Source of the DNA: an uncultured Roseibium sp.
GTDB lineage: Bacteria; Pseudomonadota; Alphaproteobacteria; Rhizobiales; Stappiaceae
Length of the DNA stretch: 64,000 bases
NCBI RefSeq assembly: GCF_947499295.1
Contig: NZ_CANMNP010000001.1
Coordinates: 310,001-374,000, forward strand
Direction: 5' to 3'
The translations under genes and the position numbers were made by a program. A model generated the notes under the pieces. That model saw only the letters and a list, made by a program, of their open reading frames with translations, was not told where the DNA came from and did not search any database. Position 1 is the first letter of the stretch. Every line of letters begins with the position of its first letter. Below are positions 1 through 8,642 of this stretch, in pieces.

Positions 1-384
1 AAGGTCATAAGGATAGGCGTCGATGAACTGGCAGGCTGTCTGTGTTGGTGTGAGAATATAGTAATCCTTGTCCCGTTTGGGAGTATAGCGCGTCACATCA
101 AAGGGAGATGCCCCGAGCACCTGAGGCTTTGGAATGTAGCAAGTAATGTCGGTTGCCTTGTTGTACAACACAGAACCAGACGTCTGTCTGAACCCCAGAC
201 TTGCGAGTTTTGATACGGCATGGCGCCGCATCGCGGGACTCATTATTTCGGCGTCGGAGCGGTCGTATTTCAGATCATCAAACACAGAAAATATTTTGAG
301 ATCGACATCAGCGAGCAGCATATAGGGGCCGAAATCTGTCGTGACAGCCGCGCTTTCATCAGGAATGATGTCCACCCTTTGCAC
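1..384 (-). CDS. Unknown protein, N-terminal part (runs off window)
   Basis: A minus-strand reading frame stays open from the window edge to an in-frame stop at 397-399. I translated it by hand. It reads like a soluble protein, with stretches such as DESAAVTTDFGPYMLLADVD and FDVTRYTPKRDKDYYILTPT, rich in aromatic and charged residues. The start is taken as the GTG at 384-382, because a GAAGG-like ribosome site lies about 8 bases upstream; a second GTG at 375-373 is possible. No ATG is available near the start. I do not recognise the family. The gene is transcribed divergently from fhs. The C-terminus is outside the window, so no length comparison is possible. Confidence 0.5.
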   Translation of the reverse strand, partial: MQRVDIIPDESAAVTTDFGPYMLLADVDLKIFSVFDDLKYDRSDAEIMSPAMRRHAVSKLASLGFRQTSGSVLYNKATDITCYIPKPQVLGASPFDVTRYTPKRDKDYYILTPTQTACQFIDAYPYDL

Positions 385-768
385 ACCAAAGGCCCTTCAA
401 TAAGTAGATACGCCAACCGCCTCGATCCGTGACTCCTTGTACGCGTCGACAGGATAACACCACACATCTTTTCGCTCAGTTGTTAGTCAAGACTTGGCGC
501 TCGAATTTTCACAGTCAATACCAGGCGTCAGCAGCTCGATTAACCGGAGCACGGCGAATATTACCAATCGCTGTTCAGTTTCTGCTGCTTTTTCGCCCTC
601 GCGTCCCCAAGCTCACGGGGACTGAATGCGTCGTCGTTTCCGGGGCGCATCCTGTCGTATTCGGAACAGTTCAAGTACCGCGCTCTCAAATAGCGTTCCC
701 TCAACGACTTGAGCGGCAAATGCCTGCTTGAATAAACCGCAATATTTGACACGCCCGGAGACATGAAG
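385..768. other. Divergent intergenic region upstream of fhs
   Basis: About 380 bases without a convincing gene, between the divergent unknown gene and fhs. It must hold both promoters. I looked for a cobalamin riboswitch (B12 box GCCACTG) because the downstream cluster is corrinoid-dependent and did not see one. Short open frames here have no family resemblance. Confidence 0.4.
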
Positions 769-2439
769 ATGGCCAGCGATATTGAGATTGCCCGCGCAGC
801 CAAGATGAAACCTATTCAGGACATCGGCGAGCGGCTGAGCATTCCAGAAGAATCCCTGCTGCCCTATGGCCGCACGAAGGCCAAGATCGCAGCTGACTAC
901 ATTGAAAGTCTCGATGGGCGCAACAGCGGCAAGCTGATCCTGGTCACAGCCATCAACCCGACGCCAGCAGGCGAAGGCAAGACGACGACGACTGTTGGTC
1001 TTGGCGACGGTCTGAACCGGATCGGCAAGAACGCCATGATCTGCCTGCGCGAACCTTCTCTCGGCCCATGCTTCGGCATGAAAGGCGGCGCTGCGGGCGG
1101 TGGTTACGCACAGGTCGTACCGATGGAAGACATCAACCTGCATTTCACAGGTGACTTTCACGCCATCACCTCCGCTCACAACCTGCTGGCTGCGTTGATT
1201 GAAAACCATATCTACTGGGGCAACGAACTTGGTATCGACCAGCGCCGGGTCACATGGCGCCGGGTGCTCGACATGAACGACCGTGCGCTGCGCTCCATTG
1301 TCTGTTCGCTCGGCGGCGTTGCCAACGGCTTCCCTCGGGAAGGTGGTTTCGACATCACCGTTGCTTCGGAGATAATGGCGATCCTTTGCCTGGCAACGGA
1401 TCTGGATGACCTTCAAAAGCGTCTTGGTGACATCATCGTGGCTTATCGCCGTGACCGTACGGCAATCAGAGCACGCGACCTGGAAGCGGACGGTGCCATG
1501 ACCGTGCTGCTGAAAGAGGCGATGCAGCCGAACCTGGTTCAGACACTGGAAAACAACCCGGCCTTCATCCATGGCGGTCCATTCGCCAATATCGCGCATG
1601 GCTGTAACTCTGTTGTCGCCACACAGACAGCTCTGAAACTTTCTGATTATGTTGTGACCGAGGCCGGTTTCGGTGCGGATCTCGGCGCGGAAAAATTCTT
1701 CGACATCAAATGCCGCAAGGCCGGCCTGTCGCCTGATGCAGTTGTCATCGTTGCCACGATCAAGGCCCTGAAAATGAATGGCGGCGTCGCCAAGGATGAT
1801 CTCGGCGCTGAAAATGTCGATGCCGTCACCAAAGGCTGTGCGAACCTTGGCCGTCACATCGAAAACGTCAAGCAGTTCGGAGTTCCGGCCGTTGTTGCGA
1901 TCAACCACTTCACAGCGGACACAGATGCAGAAGTTCAGGCCGTCAGAGACTACTGCGCCGATCTCGGCGTCGATGCCATCCTGGCTACGCACTGGGCCAA
2001 TGGTTCTGCTGGAACGGAAGAACTGGCAAACCGCGTGGTTGAACTGGCTGAAAGCGGCGCAGCACAGTTTGCTCCGCTTTATGATGACAACCTGTCGCTG
2101 TTTGAAAAAATCGAGACCATCGCCAAGCGGATTTACCGCGCCGATGAGGTGCTGGCAGACAAGTCCGTGCGCGACCAGTTGAAGCGCTGGGAGGCCGACG
2201 GTTTCGGCGACCTCCCGGTCTGTATGGCCAAGACGCAATATTCGTTCACAACGGACCCGCAAATGCGCGGCGCACCGACCGGCCACAGCCTGCCGGTTCG
2301 TGAGGTTCGCCTGTCAGCAGGTGCCGGCTTCATTGTTGTCATCTGCGGTGAGATCATGACCATGCCGGGCTTGCCGCGCGTGCCCTCTGCCAACCATATC
2401 CGTCTTGACGACAACGGACAGATTGAAGGGTTGTTCTGA
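769..2439 (+). CDS. fhs: Formate-tetrahydrofolate ligase
   Basis: ATP-dependent ligation of formate to tetrahydrofolate to give 10-formyl-THF, cytosolic; the reaction can run backwards to recover ATP during oxidation of C1 units. The 556-residue length is normal. The nucleotide-binding motif TPAGEGKTT lies near residues 64-72, and the conserved [10 protein letters not shown] and GDFHAI blocks follow. The ATG at 769 is preferred over the one at 763 because GGAG at 757-760 is 8 bases before it. It is the first gene of a C1 cluster that continues with a corrinoid protein, a methylene-THF reductase-like protein and a methyltransferase. The context suggests that here it drains formyl-THF to formate, though assimilation is equally possible. 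A strong terminator follows. Confidence 0.96.
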   Translation: MASDIEIARAAKMKPIQDIGERLSIPEESLLPYGRTKAKIAADYIESLDGRNSGKLILVTAINPTPAGEGKTTTTVGLGDGLNRIGKNAMICLREPSLGPCFGMKGGAAGGGYAQVVPMEDINLHFTGDFHAITSAHNLLAALIENHIYWGNELGIDQRRVTWRRVLDMNDRALRSIVCSLGGVANGFPREGGFDITVASEIMAILCLATDLDDLQKRLGDIIVAYRRDRTAIRARDLEADGAMTVLLKEAMQPNLVQTLENNPAFIHGGPFANIAHGCNSVVATQTALKLSDYVVTEAGFGADLGAEKFFDIKCRKAGLSPDAVVIVATIKALKMNGGVAKDDLGAENVDAVTKGCANLGRHIENVKQFGVPAVVAINHFTADTDAEVQAVRDYCADLGVDAILATHWANGSAGTEELANRVVELAESGAAQFAPLYDDNLSLFEKIETIAKRIYRADEVLADKSVRDQLKRWEADGFGDLPVCMAKTQYSFTTDPQMRGAPTGHSLPVREVRLSAGAGFIVVICGEIMTMPGLPRVPSANHIRLDDNGQIEGLF

Positions 2440-2468
2440 CCGCGTCCGGATCGGAACGACAAACTGGA

Positions 2469-2499
2469 GGCGGATCACTCGATCCGCCTTTTTCTTTTT
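2469..2499 (+). terminator. Rho-independent terminator after fhs
   Basis: Perfect 8-bp stem GGCGGATC / GATCCGCC (2469-2476 with 2481-2488), loop ACTC, then a T-rich run TTTTTCTTTTT. It separates fhs from the corrinoid gene block, so the downstream genes probably have their own promoter in 2500-2690. Confidence 0.9.
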
Positions 2500-2705
2500 C
2501 AGGTAGCAAATCGGGTAAATCGCGGTTTCAAAACGCTAATCCGGCATACCAAACACTGCGAGACGCGCCCTTCCCGGCACTGCTGTCGCGTAAACGACTT
2601 GCCGTGTCGCATTGGAGATATCCAGGTTTCAAGCTTGAGGCATAAGGTTTTTTCTTAATCTGTTGGCCTTTCGCGCCCTGTATGCGCGCCCGGTGGAGCT
2701 GCCTT

Positions 2706-3407
2706 ATGTCCGATGAAGACGATATCGATCTCGCCTCCCTGTCAGACGACGAACTCGTCGAACAGATGCATGATGATCTCTATGACGGTCTGCAGGAAGA
2801 AATCGAAGAAGGGGTGAACATCCTTCTTGGACGCGGCTGGACACCTTATGACGTCCTGACCAAAGCCCTCGTTGAAGGCATGCGTATCGTCGGCATCGAC
2901 TTCCGCGATGGCATCCTCTTTGTGCCGGAAGTGCTGTTGTCAGCCAACGCCATGAAGGCCGGCATGGTAATCTTGCGTCCTCTGCTTGCCGAAACTGGCG
3001 CGCCAAAGGTCGGCAAGATGGTGATCGGCACGGTGAAAGGCGACATCCACGACATCGGAAAGAACCTTGTTTCCATGATGATGGAAGGCGCTGGTTTTGA
3101 GGTGATCGATATCGGCATCAACAATCCGGTCGAAAACTACCTGGCTGCCATCGAAGAGCATCAACCGGACATACTCGGCATGTCGGCGCTGCTGACAACC
3201 ACGATGCCTTACATGAAAGTCGTCATCGACGAGATGAAGGAAAAAGGCATTCGGGACGATTACATCGTGCTCGTCGGCGGTGCGCCTCTCAATGAGGAAT
3301 TCGGCGAGGCTGTCGGGGCTGACGGCTATTGCCGGGATGCGGCCGTTGCCGTGGAAATGGCAAAGGACCTGATTGCCCGGCGTCACAACCAGCTGGCCAA
3401 AGGCTGA
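2706..3407 (+). CDS. Corrinoid (B12-binding) methyl-carrier protein, MtbC/MtaC-like
   Basis: Carries a cobalamin cofactor that accepts a methyl group from a substrate-specific methyltransferase and hands it to tetrahydrofolate. The 233-residue protein has an acidic N-terminus, a helical cap domain (about residues 15-95) and a Rossmann-like B12 domain with the GDIHDIG signature at 112-118. His115 is the expected lower axial cobalt ligand. The SALLTTT and GGAPLNEEF blocks complete the B12 fold. The ATG at 2706 is preferred over an upstream ATG at 2682 because GGTGGAG precedes it at normal spacing. It heads the block of DUF1638, small protein, reductase and methyltransferase genes. Which substrate methyltransferase feeds it cannot be read from the window. 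Confidence 0.92.
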   Translation: MSDEDDIDLASLSDDELVEQMHDDLYDGLQEEIEEGVNILLGRGWTPYDVLTKALVEGMRIVGIDFRDGILFVPEVLLSANAMKAGMVILRPLLAETGAPKVGKMVIGTVKGDIHDIGKNLVSMMMEGAGFEVIDIGINNPVENYLAAIEEHQPDILGMSALLTTTMPYMKVVIDEMKEKGIRDDYIVLVGGAPLNEEFGEAVGADGYCRDAAVAVEMAKDLIARRHNQLAKG

Positions 3408-3416
3408 GGCTGAGAC

Positions 3417-4085
3417 ATGTTCAAGGAGGCTGCCGATATGCAGGCGGGCGAGCCTCTCTTTCCAATCGAAACGGAAGGCGACGCGGCCAACAAGATCGGC
3501 CGCGTGCTCGTGATCGCCTGCGGTGCCCTGGCACGTGAAATCATCGCGATCAGAGAACAGAACAAACTCGATCATATCGACCTCACCTGCCTGCCGGCAA
3601 AGCTTCACAATACGCCCGACAAGATTCCTGAGGAAGTTCGCCGAACTATCCTCATGAACAACGATGTCTATTCCGAGATTCTGGTCGCCTATGGCGATTG
3701 CGGTACCGGCGGGCTGTTGGACAAGGTTCTCCAGGAAACGGGTGCCCGCCGTATCGAAGGCGCGCATTGCTATGCTTTCTTTTCCGGACTGGACACATTT
3801 GACGACATGGAAGAGGACCAGTTGGGCACATTCTACCTGACTGACTTTCTGGCAAGGCACTTCCAGACCATGGTTATCGAGCCGCTCGGACTCGACTGGC
3901 ACCCGCATCTGAGGGACATGTATTTCGCGCACTATACGCGCTTGCTTTACCTTGCACAGACCGACGATCCGGACCTCGAAGCAGCCGCGAGACGCGCCGC
4001 AGATCGTCTGAAACTTCCTTTCGAAATCAAAAAAACCGGGTATGGAATGCTGGCGCCCTTTGTCGGCAGCGAACCGCCAAAGTGA
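3417..4085 (+). CDS. DUF1638 domain protein of corrinoid methyltransfer clusters
   Basis: A 222-residue protein of the DUF1638 type, a family seen beside corrinoid methyltransferase genes; its biochemical role is not established. A segment GRVLVIACGALAREI opens the domain near residue 30, and cysteine/histidine-rich spots (LTCLPAKLHNTP, YGDCGTGG, GAHCYAFFSG) could bind metal or cofactor. It starts 9 bases after the corrinoid gene and shares its transcript. From context I infer a helper role in handling the corrinoid protein or its methyl donor; no direct evidence is visible. Confidence 0.8.
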   Translation: MFKEAADMQAGEPLFPIETEGDAANKIGRVLVIACGALAREIIAIREQNKLDHIDLTCLPAKLHNTPDKIPEEVRRTILMNNDVYSEILVAYGDCGTGGLLDKVLQETGARRIEGAHCYAFFSGLDTFDDMEEDQLGTFYLTDFLARHFQTMVIEPLGLDWHPHLRDMYFAHYTRLLYLAQTDDPDLEAAARRAADRLKLPFEIKKTGYGMLAPFVGSEPPK

Positions 4086-4200
4086 ATTCCGCCGTTCCCA
4101 CCGTGGGATAAGTCGGTTTTTCACGTGCTGATGCCGCTATCAGGCGACCTGAAGATCAGCCCTTCCTTCAAAGATAGTTTGTCAGGTGGAGAAAGAGGCC

Positions 4201-4503
4201 ATGGCGCAGAAGATCATCGTATTTTGGCGGGATATTCCGGCACAGATCCTTGTGAAAAAGGGACGGAAATCAGCCCGGAGGGAACTGCCTGCCATGTTCA
4301 TGGAGGCAATCGACGCCTGCGCCATGAGGGTCGGTGCAAAGGACAGCGAAGCCTATATGGCCGAGTGGCGCCGTGCAGACCCGATTGAGGTTTCCGACGA
4401 TCTGGAAACTGAGGCGGAAACGGCGTTGAGTGAGCTCGTGACGGCCTATCCGAAGGACCGTCTGAAAACCCTGTTGGCAAGTGGAGGCAGCGAGAATGAC
4501 TGA
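4201..4503 (+). CDS. 'Virulence factor' family small protein
   Basis: About 100 residues, beginning MAQKIIVFWRDIPAQ, matching from memory the small family annotated as 'virulence factor' (Pfam Virulence_fact). The name is historical and gives no function. It has an RGRKSARRELP-like basic stretch near residue 20 and an acidic C-terminal half. The ATG at 4201 is chosen over 4186 because AGGTGGAGAAAGAGG lies just upstream. Its last bases overlap the next gene by 8, so the two are translationally coupled. Its fixed place among corrinoid/folate genes suggests a role in the same pathway. Confidence 0.75.
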   Translation: MAQKIIVFWRDIPAQILVKKGRKSARRELPAMFMEAIDACAMRVGAKDSEAYMAEWRRADPIEVSDDLETEAETALSELVTAYPKDRLKTLLASGGSEND

Positions 4504-5389
4504 ACAGCGTCTTTTGGCGAATGGGCGGCTTCCCGCCTCGACGGAAATGTCACCCAAACAGGTGATCGAAAAAACGGAATTGCTTGCCAACATTCCCGTC
4601 GGAACGCAGGTCTATGTTACAGATCTCGGCAATGCTTCGGAAGATACCATTGTTGCTGCTGCCCGCACACTGACCAACCACAAGCTGACGCCGGTGCCGC
4701 ATATGGCAGCGCGCCGGTACCCGTCCTATGAAGCGTTTGAGCGGCGTATCCACCGGCTCACGCAAGAGGCAGGCGTCACCGAAGTTCTGGCAATAGCGGG
4801 TGAAGCCGAAAGATCCGGTCCATTGACCTCGTCTGTCGCCCTTTTGGAAACCGGTCTTTTCAACAAGCTTGGTATTCAAAAGATTGCAGTTGCAGGTCAC
4901 CCGGAGGGCGCTCCCGACATTTCACCTGACGTCATCAGGGAATTTTTGAACCGCAAGCATGAACTGGCGGCCCAAAGTGATGCGGAATTCCGCATTGTCA
5001 CCCAGTTCGGCTTCGACCCTCACCGGGTCAGCCTCTGGCTTGACGAGTTGCGAGACTGGGGCAACCTCTTTCCGGTGCATATCGGGGTGGCTGGTCCTGC
5101 AAAGATGACGACGCTCTTGAAATATGCCGCCTTTGCCGGCGTCGAGAACTCGCTCAATTTCCTGAAAAAGCGCGGTGGAGCAGTCGTCTCAATGCTTGCC
5201 GGCTATGACCCGGACACCATGGTTGAGCCGCTTGAAAACCGTGTTGTCAGTCAGCCGTCCTGCCAGCTCGTTCAAATCCACGTTTATCCGTTTGGCGGGG
5301 TCCAGAAAACAGCGGATTGGCTCCACAACCGCGGGAGCTGGTCCTTTCAATCCCCCTCTTCCACACTGACAGTCAACGAAAGCGCCTAA
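4496..5389 (+). CDS. Methylenetetrahydrofolate reductase-like protein
   Basis: A 297-residue TIM-barrel protein of the MetF family. In this setting it would oxidise methyl-THF to methylene-THF, the step after the methyltransferase encoded next. Visible family features are the strand VYVTDLG, the substrate-loop region PHMAARRY, the block EVLAIAGEAERSGP, the QFGFDP motif near residue 165 and VGVAGPAKM-like IGVAGPAKMTTL later. It is divergent from biosynthetic MetF and shorter at the N-terminus, so a dedicated catabolic paralogue is likely. The ATG at 4496 overlaps the preceding stop; a GTG at 4481 is also possible. The next gene begins directly after its stop codon. Confidence 0.85.
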   Translation: MTEQRLLANGRLPASTEMSPKQVIEKTELLANIPVGTQVYVTDLGNASEDTIVAAARTLTNHKLTPVPHMAARRYPSYEAFERRIHRLTQEAGVTEVLAIAGEAERSGPLTSSVALLETGLFNKLGIQKIAVAGHPEGAPDISPDVIREFLNRKHELAAQSDAEFRIVTQFGFDPHRVSLWLDELRDWGNLFPVHIGVAGPAKMTTLLKYAAFAGVENSLNFLKKRGGAVVSMLAGYDPDTMVEPLENRVVSQPSCQLVQIHVYPFGGVQKTADWLHNRGSWSFQSPSSTLTVNESA

Positions 5390-6352
5390 ATGACCCGCAC
5401 TGTTGTCGCCTCCGCCACCAAGGAAATCATCATCGGCTTCGACCAGCCGTTTTGTGTGATCGGTGAACGGATCAACCCGACCGGCCGCAAGAAACTGGCC
5501 GCGGAAATGAACGAAGGCAATTTCGAAACCGTCAAAGCCGATGCATTGGCGCAGGTCGCGGCCGGCGCTACGATGCTGGATATCAATGCAGGCGTTACCG
5601 CGGTTAATCCGAACGAGACCGAACCTCCGCTTCTGGTTAAAACTCTTGAGATTGTTCAAGAACTTACGGACGTTCCTTTGTCAATTGATTCATCTGTCAC
5701 TGCGGCCATTGAAGCCGGGCTGGAAGTCGCCAAGGGCCGTCCGCTTGTGAATTCGGTTACGGGCGAAGAAGAAAAGCTTGAAGCGATCCTGCCGCTTATC
5801 AAGAAGTATAACGTTCCGGTGGTTGCGATCTCAAACGACGAAAGCGGGATATCGGAAGACCCGGATGTGCGTTTTGCCGTTGCCAAGAAGATCGTGGAAC
5901 GGGCAGCCGATTTCGGCATCCCGTCACATGACATTGTCGTCGATCCTCTGGTCATGCCGATCGGTGCGATGGGAACTGCCGGCTTGCAGGTCTTCAAACT
6001 TGTGCGCCGCTTGCGCGACGAGCTGAAAGTGAACACGACCTGCGGTCTTTCCAACATTTCCTTTGGCCTGCCGCACAGGCACGGCATCAATGCGGGTTTC
6101 ATTCCGATGGTGATCGGCGCAGGCATGACTTCGGCGATCATGAACCCCTGCCGCCCGCAGGAAATGGAAGCCGTGCGAGCTGCCAATGTTCTGAATGGAA
6201 CGGACCCGAACTGCCAGGAATGGATTATGACCTACAGAGACCACCAGCCGGCAGCAGCGAGCGCTGCATCCGCGGCTCCGGCGGATGGCGGAGCGTCTGC
6301 CGGCGGCGGACGTCGCCGCGGCGGTCGCGCCGCACGGCGGTCCGCAGGCTGA
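5390..6352 (+). CDS. Methyl-THF:corrinoid methyltransferase (pterin-binding, AcsE/MeTr type)
   Basis: Moves the methyl group between the corrinoid protein and tetrahydrofolate. The 320-residue protein has a dihydropteroate-synthase-like TIM barrel: GERINPTGRKK near residues 25-35, MLDINAG near 62-68, PLSIDSS near 100, NSVTGEEE near 120 and VDPLVMPIG near 185. These are the pterin-binding blocks of the MeTr family. The last 40 or so residues are unusual: an Ala/Pro/Gly linker followed by an arginine-rich end (RRRGGRAARRSAG). The gene abuts the reductase gene without a gap and is followed by a terminator, closing the operon that begins at 2706. Confidence 0.9.
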   Translation: MTRTVVASATKEIIIGFDQPFCVIGERINPTGRKKLAAEMNEGNFETVKADALAQVAAGATMLDINAGVTAVNPNETEPPLLVKTLEIVQELTDVPLSIDSSVTAAIEAGLEVAKGRPLVNSVTGEEEKLEAILPLIKKYNVPVVAISNDESGISEDPDVRFAVAKKIVERAADFGIPSHDIVVDPLVMPIGAMGTAGLQVFKLVRRLRDELKVNTTCGLSNISFGLPHRHGINAGFIPMVIGAGMTSAIMNPCRPQEMEAVRAANVLNGTDPNCQEWIMTYRDHQPAAASAASAAPADGGASAGGGRRRGGRAARRSAG

Positions 6353-6405
6353 CGTCTCCGAATGATCAGACAGGTTCGGTGACGAGATCGAAGCGCTGCT
6401 TCATT

Positions 6406-6431
6406 CCCCTCCCGTTTTCGGGAGGGGTTTT
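6406..6431 (+). terminator. Rho-independent terminator after the methyltransferase gene
   Basis: Perfect 9-bp stem CCCCTCCCG / CGGGAGGGG (6406-6414 with 6419-6427), TTTT loop, then TTTT. It ends the 2706-6352 operon, so the corrinoid activator at 6585 probably uses its own promoter in 6432-6584. Confidence 0.9.
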
Positions 6432-6584
6432 GTGCATCACGAGGGCGCAGGAATACGCATCTGGTCTCTCCAGGCCCCACAGGAGGTTTGTTGTTGCCAA
6501 TGTGCATTCCTTCTCCCGCGGTCAACGGATAGAACAAGCTTTTGTCGAAAATTGAAAAATCCATATGGTGACTGAACCAAAGCC

Positions 6585-8618
6585 ATGACCGACACACCCC
6601 AGAACGCCAAAGTTGTTTTTCAACCCAGTGGGCGACGTGGCACCTTTCCCGTTGGCACCCCACTGCTTGATGCCGCTCGCTCACTTGGCGTCTATGTGGA
6701 ATCGGTTTGCGGCGGACGTGGCATATGCGGACGGTGCCAGGTTGCTGTGTCCGAGGGGAAATTCGCCAAGGAAAACGTCATAAGCTCGGCAAACCACCTG
6801 GAAGGTGCGACCGAGGCCGAAACACGCTATGCAACCTTGCGCAAACTGCCCGAAGATCGCCGTCTTTCCTGCCAGGCGAAAATTCTCGGGGACCTGGTGA
6901 TTGATATCCCGACCGACGCGCAAACCAACCGTCAGGTGGTCCGGAAACGCGCGGAAGCCAAGCAGATCGAGGCAGATAGCGCAATTTCGCTGGTGAGTGT
7001 TTCCATTGACGAACCGGACATGGAAACACCACGAGGTGACATCGACCGCCTTCGCGAAGCACTGGTCGCCGTAACTGGTCTTGCAGACCTCGTCTTTGAT
7101 CCCGCCCTGCTTCCCGGCGTTCAGGTTCTGTTGCGCAAGGCAGGCTGGAACGTGACAGCCGCCATTCACCAGGATCCAGGATCGTTGCCAACGCTGATTG
7201 CGCTTTGGCCGGGAGAAAAGAAAGCCGTCTACGGACTTGCGGTCGACATCGGTTCCACGACCATTGCGGCACATTTGTGCAACCTGCAAAACGGTCGAAC
7301 GGTCGCTTCGGCCGGCACATCGAACCCGCAAATCCGGTTCGGTGAGGATCTGATGTCCCGGGTGTCCTATGTGCAGATGAACCCGGCCAAACTTCCCGAC
7401 CTGACCAAGGCGGTTCGGGAGGCAATCAATGCCCTTGTCGGTAAACTTGTCGGCGATGTCGGCGCTGAACGCTCAGACGTGCTCGATGCGACCTTTGTCG
7501 GCAACCCGGTGATGCATCATCTGTTTCTCGGCATTGATCCCGTGGAACTTGGTGGCGCACCGTTCGCACTTGCCGCCTCCGATGCAATGAACCTGGTTGC
7601 GCGTGATCTGAACCTGGAGCTCAATCCAGGAGCACGTGTCTACATGCTGCCATGTATAGCCGGGCACGTTGGCGCTGATGCAGCGGCAGCAACTTTGTCT
7701 GAGAGCCCATATTCACACGACGAAATCACTTTGCTGGTTGACGTTGGAACCAATGCGGAAATCGTTCTTGGTATCAAGGATCGACTGCTTGCTGCCTCCT
7801 CCCCGACAGGACCGGCTTTTGAAGGTGCAGAAATCTCTTCTGGACAGCGCGCCGCTCCCGGCGCGATCGAGCGCATTCGGATCGACAAGCAGACGCTGGA
7901 ACCCCGCTTCAAGGTCATTGGCGTCGACGAGTGGTCGGACGAGGAAGGGTTTGCTGAGAAAATCGACAGCGTCGGTGTCACAGGAATTTGCGGGTCGGGC
8001 ATCATCGAGGCCGTCGCGGAAATGTTCCTTGCCGGGCTAATCACGGAAGACGGTGTCATCAACGGCAATATGGCCACACGAACACCACGCATCCGGTCAC
8101 AAGGCCGAACCTTTTCCTATTCGATCGCCGAAGACGGGGTGGAGATCTCAATCCTGCAGACCGACATTCGCGCAATACAGCTTGCCAAGGGTGCTCTATA
8201 TGCCGGAGTGAAGTTGCTGCAGGACAAACTCGGCACCTATCAGCTTGACCGTATTCGTCTGGCCGGTGCTTTCGGCAGCTACATCGATCCCAAATATGCG
8301 ATGGTCCTCGGACTGATACCCGATTGCCCCCTTGAAGGTGTGACCGGCGTCGGCAATGCCGCAGGCACTGGGGCACGCATGGCATTGCTCAATCGTGGTT
8401 TCCGCCGGGAAATCGAACAGACAGTGCGTGATATCGAAAAAATCGAAACAGCGCTTGAACCGAAGTTTCAGGAGCATTTCGTCAACGCGATGGCATTGCC
8501 GAACAAAGCAGATCCCTTCCCGAACCTGCGCGCTGCCGTCGAACTGCCGGCGCGTCAGCAAACATCATCTCCAGATACCGGCACCGGTGAGCGGCGCAGG
8601 CGCCGTCGGAGAGGATAA
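6585..8618 (+). CDS. Reductive activator of corrinoid (RACo-type, 2Fe-2S ferredoxin + ASKHA domain)
   Basis: ATP-dependent activator that reduces inactive Co(II) corrinoid proteins back to Co(I). The 677-residue protein has an N-terminal plant-type ferredoxin domain with cysteines 42, 48, 51 and 96 (CGGRGICGRC then RRLSCQ), a middle domain, and a C-terminal ASKHA-fold ATPase (DUF4445) with VDIGSTTIAAH near 220 and VDVGTNAEI near 386. This is the RACo arrangement known from methyltransfer systems. It sits downstream of the corrinoid protein it would serve. The extreme C-terminus is arginine-rich (GERRRRRRRG), like the neighbouring methyltransferase. The next gene is convergent, 24 bases away. 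Confidence 0.92.
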   Translation: MTDTPQNAKVVFQPSGRRGTFPVGTPLLDAARSLGVYVESVCGGRGICGRCQVAVSEGKFAKENVISSANHLEGATEAETRYATLRKLPEDRRLSCQAKILGDLVIDIPTDAQTNRQVVRKRAEAKQIEADSAISLVSVSIDEPDMETPRGDIDRLREALVAVTGLADLVFDPALLPGVQVLLRKAGWNVTAAIHQDPGSLPTLIALWPGEKKAVYGLAVDIGSTTIAAHLCNLQNGRTVASAGTSNPQIRFGEDLMSRVSYVQMNPAKLPDLTKAVREAINALVGKLVGDVGAERSDVLDATFVGNPVMHHLFLGIDPVELGGAPFALAASDAMNLVARDLNLELNPGARVYMLPCIAGHVGADAAAATLSESPYSHDEITLLVDVGTNAEIVLGIKDRLLAASSPTGPAFEGAEISSGQRAAPGAIERIRIDKQTLEPRFKVIGVDEWSDEEGFAEKIDSVGVTGICGSGIIEAVAEMFLAGLITEDGVINGNMATRTPRIRSQGRTFSYSIAEDGVEISILQTDIRAIQLAKGALYAGVKLLQDKLGTYQLDRIRLAGAFGSYIDPKYAMVLGLIPDCPLEGVTGVGNAAGTGARMALLNRGFRREIEQTVRDIEKIETALEPKFQEHFVNAMALPNKADPFPNLRAAVELPARQQTSSPDTGTGERRRRRRRG

Positions 8619-8642
8619 CCGGCAACGAGTGTTGGAACCTGA

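Noticed and set aside
385-768. Cobalamin riboswitch ahead of the corrinoid cluster
   Set aside because: No B12 box (GCCACTG) here, and none at 2500-2705 or 6432-6584.
613-2286. 557-codon minus-strand open frame opposite fhs
   Set aside because: It is the exact antisense shadow of fhs, has no family resemblance and is rich in unlikely Arg/His/Cys combinations.
2940-4124. 394-codon minus-strand open frame
   Set aside because: Antisense to the corrinoid and DUF1638 genes, whose products are clearly recognisable.
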